Below, in pieces: positions 22,866-33,538 of a DNA stretch of 64,000 nt. The number at the start of each line of letters is the position of its first letter. Positions within the stretch are counted from its first letter, which is position 1. The DNA is taken from the NCBI GenBank assembly GCA_021521415.1, contig JAIQDT010009230.1:19332-83331 (forward strand), read 5' to 3'. This DNA is from Bidens hawaiensis. Taxonomy: Eukaryota; Streptophyta; Magnoliopsida; Asterales; Asteraceae. Below the pieces are notes generated by a model. The model had not been told where the DNA came from. It did not search any database and worked only from the letters and a program-made list of their open reading frames with translations. The position numbers were made by a program, and so were the translations under genes.

Positions 22866-23069
22866 GTTTTCTTAAAATGCTTCGTTTCGAGGATTGAGTT
22901 TTTTTGAGGGTAAATTTGTACATATTTTAGATTTGCACAAATTTAGGGGGAGAAAATAAAAAAAATTCAAAAAGAGTGTGCGTGTGTATGAAAATTAAAA
23001 AAATTCAAAAAGAGTGTGTGTGTGTTTTTTTACTATTAAATTTTTCTAAAGGGTTACTTATTCACTCGC

Positions 23070-23350
23070 GCTTAAAATTATGTCAGTTTCTCAAGTTTTA
23101 AGAACATATACTTGTATATGTTTGGTCCGGTGATCTACTTGTAGATTCACAGGATAACCATTTATCTGAAGACTAAAAGCATCTGGGGCGATTGTGATGT
23201 GTTTTTGTGTTTTGAATTCTTTCACTTTAAATTATGTCGGTAATTCTAAGTTGGAGGGACACGTATTCTCATATGTGTTTTGGTTCTGTTAACCACTAGT
23301 GGTTATACAGGATAGCCATTTACAAGAAAACTGAAGAGTGATTGGGGTGA
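23070..23350 (+). repeat. Two tandem hairpin-pair units (Copia A)
   Basis: Unit 1 has hairpins AACATATA-CTTG-TATATGTT (23103-23122) and GATCTA-CTTG-TAGATT (23132-23147). Unit 2 has ACACGTAT-TCTC-ATATGTGT (23259-23278) and TAACCA-CTAG-TGGTTA (23290-23305). Each unit starts with a TTAAATTATGTCRGT-like lead and ends with CAGGATARCCATTTA..GAAGA..GGGGYGA. Stem sequences differ between units while pairing is kept. Confidence 0.8.
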
Positions 23351-24490
23351 GTGAGTTCTTAACATGTGTGTCTTTTGTAACTTTATGGGAAGGGATACGA
23401 TTATTTAGTCAACAGCTTTTTAGAAGTTTCAAAATATTTTCAAATGAAAATTGATCCAACCATTGGAAAGTGATAGATAAATTGTTTCTGTGTGCCTAAC
23501 GGTTGAATTTATTAAGCTTAAAAGGCTTTAGAACAGTCATTGATTTGTATGGTAGCTTCCATGATGCGTAAAAGTTGAAGTGATATATACTAAATTTGCT
23601 AAACTTACTATGGAGAGTCATTTTGAAGAAATGTGCATGTCTCCGTATACATCTCTCTGAGGGATAGGCTGAAAAACATTTACCCAGTCATACACGAGCC
23701 CGTTAGTGTCTTGATCACCAAAAATATTGTGTTATTATTAAGTTAAAAAAAATCGTATTTCAAAAGCTTAAAGGGTCAAACTAGAACTACAGAGATGGGG
23801 GCATAAAAGTAAGTCCTGTCATGTCTCGAATGAAAGTCCTGTAAGTCCGGATGGCTTGTAAGTCCAACGCTCAACCTTAAAGCTCAAATTTATGTTTGTT
23901 TATCTATAAAAATCTTTTGATCAAGCACTAGGGGGGTTGGAGTTAAATTGGGGTGATATGGGAAATCCAAATACTCTTTGAGAAGAGATAGGAGGCACCA
24001 CAGGTCCATGAGTGATGTCCATCTAAGCTTTATGCCGAACTGAACGTAATTACTATCACTGATGCAATGAAAATCTTGCTAAGTTTGTTATACCAGCTAT
24101 CAAACTGTCTCTTCATGTCATAATAACGCTGAACATGAATCCTTGCGACAACACCTTAAACAATATGATTCCATGTTCGGATCTTTTCATGCAAGGCGAC
24201 GTTTTTATAAAAACTGAAATTTGATCCCAATTTACAAAATTCAAAAGGTTAGATTTTTCGTGTTAATTTCATTTTAAAGAGTTTATTTGTTTATTATTTC
24301 CTTTTTGTTTTATTTTATCTCGAAACTACTCTCCTCGAAACGTGTGATTTAACTGGGTCATTTTCAATGTGTTTAAACTATTTTGGGCCTTATGCTGGAG
24401 TGCTGGACTGTCATTTATGTGGTGACATGACTTTGGGCAGAACAAATGGTTTGGGCTTGTGTAAAGGTTCTCGGCCCATATCAGTTGGGG

Positions 24491-24498
24491 TATAAGTA
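24491..24498 (+). promoter_or_regulatory. Possible internal TATA box ahead of Copia A ORF3
   Basis: TATAAGTA follows a GTTCTCGGCCCAT stretch and precedes a C/T-rich, transcript-leader-like segment. Copia B has a TATA box at the corresponding place. An internal promoter for ORF3 is inferred. Confidence 0.35.
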
Positions 24499-24852
24499 AC
24501 CCCCAACCTCAATTATTATTCTCATTACTTTCAAAACTCAAAGCTCTCTTTCCTCTCAGGCCATACGCCGAGAATTGCCTCTTGCATAAACTAATCACAT
24601 TAGCCTATTGTTAGTGTTCGTGCTTGTTGATTGACAGGTAAATGAACCAAGGTTCAAGCTAGTTGTTTTTGTGAAAATCGGGTTCTCAAGGATTGATAGA
24701 TGAATAGACAAATATCATAGACGAACGAGGGGTCATGGGATGTTAGGATCAATGATTGATGGTTTGGTTGGAGAGTATTAGGGTTATAAATCAAGGATTT
24801 TTAAAGGTTTTATTGCAGGTTTAATGGAGATTTCGGTGTGTTTGGAGAAGAT

Positions 24853-25575
24853 TGTTGGGTTTTAATAATATTATCAAAGTCATATAAACCCATTTATATG
24901 AAAAAACGCAGTGGATTAATTAGTTTAAAATCTTGTTATATTGATTAATATAAAACCCCTTTTATATGTAAAACCCAAGCCCCGGATCCATATACGAATT
25001 TGCATGCATACAAAACCAACATCCATAGGGGGTTTATGTAATACAACCTTTCAAGATGCAAGAATGATGAAGGAGATGACGGTTTGAATAGCAAGCTTTC
25101 AATGGAGAAGTGCCTCAAGCTTGTATACCCTCCAAGCCTTAAACAAACACCTTGTATGCTAGGATTTATACTTAGATAGCCTCTCCTTGTTCTTGTTCTT
25201 CCTATGGCCGAAATCAAAGGAGAAGAGAAAGAGAGAGTTCTTGTGTGTGTGAGATAGAAAGTGTTGTTGAATAATAACTTACAACCAACAACATTACTTG
25301 CATGTCCTAGTAAATAACAAAATAATAAAGGGATGAGAGAGAGAGGGTGGGGGGGGGGGGGGGAGGGGAAAGGGGTGGGCCACCCTTTGTTTCCCACCAA
25401 CAATTTCAAATCTTCAACTATTATTATTTGATATACCTTGCTAGTATGTTACAAGAATTATTAACTAGCAAGGTATGTGACATGATTAATGTTATGTGCC
25501 TTTCATGTTTGTTATTTAACCAATTTAAATAATAACATAAAATACTTTCTCTCATAATATAAATTATCCATATAA

Positions 25576-25619
<44 letters not shown>

Positions 25620-25803
25620 ACAAGTGCAAATATTTAGAAACCCATTTCTAAATATTCTAAGTGTTTGATTTTTACTTTTAGATCATATCTTGAATAAATA
25701 TCATAGTGTTTGTCTAGCTTGTTATTGGGTATGACCCGACTTGGATCATAACGTACTAGCCACATCAACCCTAATATGTGTCTTGGGCAGACCGATTCCT
25801 ACA
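24853..25803 (-). repeat. 3' LTR of Copia E
   Basis: Near-identical to 32188-33112. It carries a G/A-rich run near 25349-25370 and a (TA)n run near 25578-25616 that are short or absent in the other copy, explaining much of the length difference. Confidence 0.92.
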
Positions 25804-25815
25804 ATCTCCCACTTG
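25804..25815 (-). other. Polypurine tract of Copia E
   Basis: Minus strand reads AAGTGGGAGAT immediately before the LTR start TGTAGG, the usual plus-strand primer of Copia elements. Confidence 0.85.
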
Positions 25816-26578
25816 CACAAGATACATAGAAGATTGATGCAAGTAGCAAATACTGCCTAACAACGGTTTCTACCCCTAATACGTATGACGAAGTGCCATT
25901 CAATAACATCATCCCCTTCAAGTACCTTACTTGAAATGATTTAGGTGAAACTATCATTTATCCTTTTGCCACAAATGTTATGTTAAATCCAGAGACACAG
26001 AGTGATCATTCTCTGTTGATTTAACTTTTCAGGCCTTAGACATTTAACTCTCAACGAATAAGAGGGACAAATCCCCTATTGACTACATACGTCTCTCACT
26101 ATCACCTTGTACTACACTTGAGTTCAGCCTTATGTACTGACATGTTTCAGATCAGCGAAGAACTAAGTCAAAGTATAATAGTCGATGAAAATCAAGACCC
26201 AATATGTATCTCAGGTAGGAGGATACTATGAAGTTCGTCTTTACTCAAGTTTACTTATTACCACAAATCACAAGGATTCCATGCAGTAAATTTGAGGGCG
26301 GGTCAATCCAATATTTATCCCATAAATATCTATGAACCTTGGCAGCAAACCCTTTGCTATATTCATACCTTATGAATATCTACCAATCCAAATTCATAAT
26401 AGTCTTACTTTCATATTTGTTCCCACAAGTATGATCGACTACGGATGTTTAGAATAATTCAATTATTCACGGATTTAACATGCTAAAATGGAAAATAACT
26501 CAAAAGTCATAATCATAAACCATAATCATATGAATGAGTCAAAATAACAACTGTTCCGATATCCAAATACAAAATAGA
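25816..26578 (-). other. Copia E 3' internal region, non-coding
   Basis: Lies between the RNase H stop and the polypurine tract. No open frame or further gene is seen. Confidence 0.6.
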
Positions 26579-28452
26579 TCAAATCCAATCACTAGAATAT
26601 CGAAGTCCTAAGGCACAAGTATGACCCTCATGCTTAGGCCTTTCAAGGAGCTTCGTGAGTGGACCCGCAATGTTTTGATTGGTGTGAACTTTGCGAATAC
26701 ATATCTTTCCTTTTTCAACTTCATCCCTTATGTAGTTGAATCTCCACTCATTATTCCTAGTCTTTTGATGTGCACGGGGTTCCTTGATTTGAGCAATCGC
26801 ACCCTCGTTGTCACAAAAGATTTCTAGAGGGTCATGAATGGTACAGACTACCCCTAGATCGGCCACGAACTTTCTAATCCATGCAGCTTCTTGAGCTACC
26901 AATGAGACGACGATGTATTCAGATTTAGTGGTGGACAAGGCTACCACGTCTTGTTTTGCGCTCTTCCAAGAGACAACACCACCATTTAGAAAGAAGACAT
27001 ATCCTGATTGTGATCGAGAATCATCTCGATCAGTTTGGAAACTCGCATCCGTGTAACCCTTTACAACGAGTTCGTCCTTACCAGAGCCATATATCAGAAA
27101 CATATCCTTAGTCCTCCTAAGGTATTTCAATATGCTCTTAACCGCCATCCAATGGCTACTTCCCGGATTTTGTTGGTATCTACTTGTCATGCTCAAAGCG
27201 CATGACACATCCGGTCTAGTGCAAATCATGGCATACATGATGGATCCTATAGCAGATGCATATGGGATTCCACTCATTTTGCCTTGCTCATCCTTTGAGC
27301 TTGGACATTGAGAAACACTCAACATTGTTCCTCTTTGAATAGGTACCAAACCTTTCTTAGAGTTTTCCATCTTGAACCTTTTTAAGATTTTGTCAATGTA
27401 TGCACTTTGATTCAAACCTATCAACAGCCTTGATCTATCCCTATAGATCCTTATTCCCAGAATATAGGCGGCCTCACCAAGATCCTTGATGGAAAAACAG
27501 CTTCCAAGCCAGGATTTTACACCTTCCAAGGTTGGAATGTCATTTCCAAATAGTAATATGTCATCGACATACAATACCAGAAAGGTAATGATGCTCCCAC
27601 TAGCTTTCAAACACACAAGCTTCATCAGCGTTTTTGATGAATCCAAATTTCTTAACTTCATCATCAAAACGGTGATTCCAACTCCTAGATGCTTGTTTCA
27701 ATCCATAGATTGATTTCTTCAACTTGCATACCTTATTAGGATGTTGTGGATCAACAAAACCTTCAGGCTGAACCATATAGACATCTTCTTCAAGGTGTCC
27801 ATTTAGAAAAGCAGTTTTGACATCCATTTGCCATATCTCATAGTCATAATATGCAGCTATGTCAAACAATATCCTTATAGACTTTAACATCGCCACGGGC
27901 GAGAAATTTTCATCATAATCAACCCCTTGAGTTTGAGTGAAACCCTTTGCTACAAGTCTAGCTTTATAAGTATCCAAGTTTCTATGCATATCTATTTTTT
28001 TCTTGAAAACCCACTTACTTCCAACCATTTTGGAATTAAGAGGTGGACAACCAGGTCCCATACTTGGTTGTCATGCATGGATTGTATCTCAACGTTCATG
28101 GCTTCCAGCCATTTCTAACAATCAGATTGTGACATTGCATCTCGGTATGCGGTTGGTTCTTTGGAATTCACCACATAGTATCCATCCATGAAAACCCCAT
28201 ATCTTTCAGGCGGGGTGCTAATTCTACCAGATTTGCGAACGTTTTGTGTGGGTTGATCAACCAATTGATCATTATCAACAACCTCTTATTGATCGCTGGT
28301 GTCAACCAAACGTGTATAGCTTGTGGTTCTCGATCCTCCTCGTGTTCCATAGTTCTATCAGTTCCTTCCATAAGGAACCTTCTTTCCAAGAACTTAGCCT
28401 TGCGAGCTATAAACACTTTATGCTCATTTGGATTGTAGAAGTAATATCCCAT
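26579..28452 (-). pseudogene. Copia E integrase end, reverse transcriptase and RNase H (decayed)
   Basis: From right to left: an integrase C-terminal segment (28452-28168, YYFYNPNEHKVFIARKAKFL), RT fingers and palm (28061-27600, MVGSKWVFKKK, QMDVKTAFLNG, KKSIYGLKQASRSWN), then the rest of RT (LYVDDILLFGND, TRPDVSCALS) and RNase H (GYTDASFQTD, IFCDNEGAIA) to the stop at 26579. The three parts are in different frames, with breaks between about 28168 and 28061 and near 27600-27667, plus stops in the linker. It is the direct continuation of the gag-integrase part at 28678-30582. Confidence 0.9.
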
Positions 28453-28677
28453 CGAATGTTCGGGATATTCTACAAAGATACACTTAGTGGATCAGCTTTC
28501 AAGTTTGTTTGGGGTGTAGATCTTAACATAAGCCTCACAGCCCCATACCCTTAAATATGATAACGATGGAACCTTTCCATGCCATATTTCAAAAGGTGTC
28601 ATTTCCACTTTCTTGGTTGGTGCCATATTTAGAATACGGGCAACAGAGATCAGTGCGAAACCCCAAAATGATAGAGG

Positions 28678-30582
28678 TTATGTGCTTCTAGCCATCATGG
28701 ATCGAACCATATCCAATAAATTTCGATTCCTCCTTTCAGACACACCATTATGTTGTGGTGTTCCAGGTGGAGTAAGTTGTGAGACAATCCCACAACTCCT
28801 AAGATATTCTAGAAATGCATCATTGAGGTATTCACCTCCTCTATCGGAACGTAGTACTTTGATTGTTTTATTGAGTTGATTTTGTACTTCATTTTGGAAG
28901 ACTTTGAATATTTTAAAGGCTTCATTTTTGTGTCTTAACAAGAACACATACCCATAGCGACTATAATCGTACGTAAAGGTAATGAAGTATCTTTCACCAT
29001 TCCTTGTCATTGTTCTAAAAGGGCCACATACATTCGAATTTATGATACCTAATAAGTCTTTCGCCCTTTCATTAGTTCCACTAAATGGTTCTTTGGTTAT
29101 TTTTCCCAATAAACAAGAATCACATTCATCAAATGAATCATCACTTGATTTCAAAAGACCACTCTTTTGAAGTGTATGAATGCGATCCTTGTTTATGTGA
29201 CCAATGCGACAATGCCAAAGAAAGGTTTTACTCAAATCCAATTTGAGTCTTTTGGTGCTTGCTTGGTACAACGAGTTATCAATGGATGTATCATCATGAA
29301 CCAATTCATAAATGCCATTAAACGACATCGCTTTAAAATAAAAGACATCATTCATGAATACATAAAAACCATTGTCTACAAACTTGAAATCATAACCAAA
29401 TTGTCTTAAAAGAGAAACAGAGATAATGTTCCTAGTCAAACTAGGAGCATACAAAATATTTTTCAAAATAACTTCTAAACCATTTGGAAGCTTCAAAACG
29501 TAATCTCCTCGGGCTTGGACGTCAACCTTTGCTCCATTGCCCATGAAGAGACTTATATCTCCTTTCTTCACATCATTTCTTCTTTTAAACCACTGCAATG
29601 AATTGCAGATATGAGTTCCACATCCAGTATCCAATACCCATGTGTTAGAAGAAACAATATTAAGATCAATATGGATCATGAAAGTTGTACCTGAGGTTTG
29701 CCCCGCATCCCTCTTAGCTTTCAACTTTTTGAGATGGGTCTGACAATTTCCCATCCAGTGACCTATCTCCCTACAACCAAAACACGGATCCTCAGCGCTA
29801 ACCTTTAGCTTCTTGGGTTTTGGTTCCGCCTTTGCCTTTCCCTTGAACCCCTTCTTGACTTGCCTTTTACCCACAGCAACCTTTGCCTTTGGTTCCGGGT
29901 GATGCGTTTTCTTCAAGCCACCCTCATTGATCCCAAGAATGGGTAAAACCATTTTACCCATGCCGGCTTCGGCTGTCTTAAGCATTGCGTGAAGCTCACC
30001 AATGCTTTTGTCCCATCCGTTCATGTTGTAGTTCATGACCAATGTCTCAAACCTTTTAGTTAGGCCGTTCAGGATCAAATCCGTGGCTAACTCTTTTGAG
30101 ACGGGACAGTTAAGCCGTTCAAGCCGATCAATGTGGCTTTTCATCTTAAGCACATAAGATGATACAGATTGGGTTTCTTCCATATGACATGCATGAAGTG
30201 CTCGAACCGTTTCGAAGCGCTCCACTCTAGCTTGAGTGAGGAACACTTCCTTAAGCTGGGTTATCATGTCATACGCCCCATGATTCTCGAAATCCTTTTG
30301 GATCTCGGGAATCATTTTTCCTAACATGAGGCAAGAAACTTGCACCGAATCTTCGGTGTATTTCAGCCAATCCGCATAGGCATCCAAGTTATTGACATTG
30401 GGTTCATCGGGAATAGGATCGTCCAATATATAGGACTTCTTCTCTTGCTTGAGAACAATTCTCAAGTTTCGATACCAGTCCATAAAATTGTTAAAGTTTA
30501 GACAATCCTTATCCAGAATGTATCTCAGTGATAAATTATGCACATGAGGGATAATTGCGTTCGGTGTGTTGTTTGCGGCCAT
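28678..30582 (-). pseudogene. Copia E gag, protease and integrase
   Basis: Starts with ATG at 30582 (MAANNTPNAIIPHVHNLSLR) and stays open for 634 codons. Order: UBN2-like gag, an intact zinc knuckle CFGCREIGHWMGNC, protease WVLDTGCGTHICNS, integrase zinc region (WHCRIGHINKDR..CDSCLLGK) and catalytic core. The usual first Asp of the integrase triad appears as Asn (NSNVCGPF), while RSDRGGEY and the Glu in SERRNRN remain. A TAA at 28678 and a TGA about 190 bases on end the frame before RT. Confidence 0.9.
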
Positions 30583-32187
30583 CTATAAAGAATTTAACAA
30601 AGTTCAATTTGGTATTTTTGATATCAATAAATTTTAATCTTTAATACGCTTTAATGTCTCCAAGACAATTAATGATTAAAATCTAGAATCCAACGTTTAT
30701 TCAAATAGTAGTTAGGTGACCTTTATCCTACTATTCAAATTAACAAGGTAGTCAACGTTTGACAGTTGCATCCCTTTGCAACTTCTAGTTTTATGAGATC
30801 GATTAAACATCATATGTTTAGTTGGCATGTTTAATCCCATCAACACCTTTGAATGCCATGTGTAGGTGACCATATTCACATGGTTTCAAATCATGTCATC
30901 CTACTTTACTTATACAGACGTGTGAGTTTACACATACAAGTGGTTAGGTGACCCTCATTCCAAAAGTATTGTAAAACCACCTTAAGATCACAAGTTTTCT
31001 TAAATGTGGTTAGGTGACCTTATTCGACGATTCAAGTCTACAAGTGACTTAAGTGTCATATAAAAGGATGGTGTTCAAATCGTTTTAAAAGGGATTTTAG
31101 TTTTCAAAATTATAGATTGGAAAACTATATAATGTACCTTCCATTTGCATGCATTTAAATGTATGGTACCTTTGAAAACCAATTTTCAAGTTCCTTTGAA
31201 TAAAACCCATTTTATTGTGAAATCATTAACCTTTAATAAAACCAATTTTATTACCTAATGATTTCTAAGGAACCAATTTTATGCAAGTTGTTGATATTAA
31301 GTTTGTTAATTATCCTTATCCAAATAAGATAAAACAAAATATATAAATCAACCATGCAAGCATAAATAAACAACCACAAGTTCATAACCATAGCCACCTA
31401 AGATGACAACACTTGTTGACAGAAACAAGTGTGCCAAAAGGTCTCTCCTAAGGGAAGAAAATGACACAAGGCATGTGTTGGTGAACTCCCACTTGATCCC
31501 GCATCCATATGCTTCAAGTGTCCACCTTGTGTTGTGAGTCTTCCACTTTATTTAGGCTTCCAATTAGGCTCCAACTTCAGCTCCTTGTTTCCATGGGCCT
31601 CCAAGTTTGGGCTTTGGTCATTGGGCTAGAATCCCATCTTGGACTATGAAGTCCATTAAGGCCCAAAACCAAAATCGTAACTTTGTTGCTTCTTCTTTTA
31701 CAAAAAATATATCCTAATACATTTTTCTCTAGTAAAAGAAATACAACTAATCTACTTATTATTACAAACCAATATGAATGAATAAATAGATTACAAACCC
31801 AAATAAAATAATACTACAACCAAATTGAATATTAAATAAACCACAACACAAACACACATCCAAAGGTTATGGCTAGGTTATGAACATCCAAATGTACATC
31901 CAAATATGCAAGTATTACATCTCTAAATGGTTCCCCTTGTGAACCTCAAACTTTCGGCCAAGGATAAAAAAACCGAAAGTTTCGGGTTTTGTCCAAACAA
32001 AACAACCAATCATCCAAATGACTTAATTCTTTAAGATTATCACATGCATGTAAAGTATAACCTTGAAGAACTAATGGATAACCAAAAGCCCCAAAAATTT
32101 CGGCCATATGGTGAACCACACAATAAAACCCAAAATTTTTTTAGATCTATTGATGCATGTATCCGTATAAGCGGCTCTTATTGCCAT
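30583..32187 (-). other. Long leader of Copia E with repeated GGTTAGGTGACC
   Basis: The 1.6 kb between 5' LTR and gag ATG has no convincing gene. It contains four copies of a (G)TTAGGTGACC-like word followed by ..ATTC (30711, 30861, 30942, 31009), within related segments of about 70-80 bases. It is unusually long for a leader and is rich in CCAAA/AACCA stretches. Confidence 0.6.
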
Positions 32188-33112
32188 TGTTTGGTTTTAA
32201 CAAAATTATCAAAGTCATATAAAACCATTTATATGAAAAAATGCAGCGGATTAATTAGTTTAAAATCTTGTTATATTGATTAATATAAAACCCCTTTTAT
32301 ATGTAAAACCCAAGCCCCGGATCCATATACGAATTTGCATGCATACAAAACCAACATCCATAGGGGTTTATGTAATACAACCTTTCAGGGTTTATGTAAT
32401 ACAACCTTTCAAAATGCAAGAATGATGACGGAGATGACAGTTTGAATAACAAGCCTTAAATGGAGAAGTGCCTCAAGCTTGTATACCCTCCAAGCCTTCA
32501 ACAAACACCTTGTATGCTAGGATTTATACTTAGATAGCCTCTCCTTGTTCTTGTTCTTCCTATGGCCCAAATCAAAGGAGAAGAGAAAGAGAGAGTTCTC
32601 GTGTGTGAGAGAGAGAAAGTGTTGTTGAATAATAACTCACAACCAACAACATTACTTACATGTCATAGTAAATAACAAAACAATAAAGGGATGAGAGAGA
32701 GGGGGAAAAAGGGGTGGGCCACCCTTTGTTTCCCACCAACAATTTCAAATCTTCAACTATTATTATTCGATATACCTTGCTAGTATGTTAAAAGAATTAT
32801 TAACTAGCAAGGTATGTGACATGCATAATGTTATGTGCCTTTCATGTTTGTTATTTAACTAATTTAAATAACAACATAAAATACTTTCTCTCATAATATA
32901 ATTTATCCATATAACTTATATATATCACACAAGTGCAAATATTTAGAAACCCATTTATAAATATTCTAAGTGTTTGATATTTACTTTTAGATCATATCTT
33001 GGATAAATATCATAGTGTATGTCTAGCTTGTTATTGGGTATGACCCGACTTGGATCATAACGTACTAGCCACATCAACTCTAATATGTGTCTTGGGCAGA
33101 CCGATTCCTACA
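32188..33112 (-). repeat. 5' LTR of Copia E
   Basis: Near-identical to 24853-25803. It contains a small tandem duplication of GGGTTTATGTAATACAACC near 32360-32410. Confidence 0.92.
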
Positions 33113-33117
33113 AAGAT

Positions 33118-33538
33118 GGCGCATATTTCAAGAAGGAAATCAAAGGGTTTTCAGTCTCTAGCTGTCAAACAATAAAAGAGTTCTCGGTTGACTTTCATTG
33201 ACTGAGATCTCTCAGCCTTGGCCGAGAACTCATGCTCTCGGTTGACTTTCATTGACCGAAATCGTTGGCTTTGACCGAGAACTCACGTTCTCGGTTAATC
33301 TTGACAGAGGTCATTTACCATTGACCGAAAACCTTCTTGTTGACCGAAATCTCCCATGTGGACAAAAAACTCATTGTTGGACCTAAATCTATTATAATAT
33401 CATTATTATTTCTCTTATGGTCCAACTAATGTGACCTTATCATCTTTGGTCCTTCAAATTTTAAAATTTGACTAACTTGCCTTAAAGTATAACTATAGTC
33501 AAGTTTGTATTTACTAACTTGAATTGCTTGGTGAAGTA
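33118..33538 (+). other. Copia A ORF3 leader with CTCGGTTGAC word cluster
   Basis: Resumes Copia A after the E insertion. Direct and inverted copies of TTCTCGGTTGAC / TTGACCGAGAAC occur at about 33180, 33214, 33235, 33269, 33288, 33320 and 33338. The same word fills the gag leader at 16040-16310. The cluster ends about 190 bases before the ORF3 start. Confidence 0.75.

Larger units (their letters stand above)
22866..24847 (+). other. Conserved non-coding region of Copia A between pol and ORF3 (5' part)
   Basis: No open frame is present, yet blocks match the equivalent region of Copia B in the same order. These include GCTTAAAAGGCTTTAG, a 22-base identical block at 23679-23700, and a GATAGGAGGCA block near 23990. 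A purine tract AGGGGGAGAAAATAAA lies at 22945, just after the pol stop. The region is cut by Copia E and continues at 33118. Confidence 0.75.
24853..33112 (-). mobile_element. Copia element E, nested in Copia A
   Basis: LTRs of 951 bp (24853-25803) and 925 bp (32188-33112) in the same orientation are flanked by the 5-bp duplication AAGAT (24848-24852, 33113-33117). On the minus strand the LTR begins TGTAGGAATCGG and ends AACCAAACA. The polypurine tract next to the left LTR and gag-pol order show minus-strand transcription. The sequence next to the right LTR resembles a worn tRNA-Met primer site (TGGCAATAAGAGCC). Gag-pol type suggests the Tork/Angela side of Copia, but I am not sure of the lineage. 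It interrupts the ORF3 leader of Copia A. Confidence 0.92.

Noticed and set aside
25349..25370. G/A-rich run as a possible quadruplex or regulatory site
   Set aside because: The run is almost absent in the sister LTR, so it is a simple slippage expansion.
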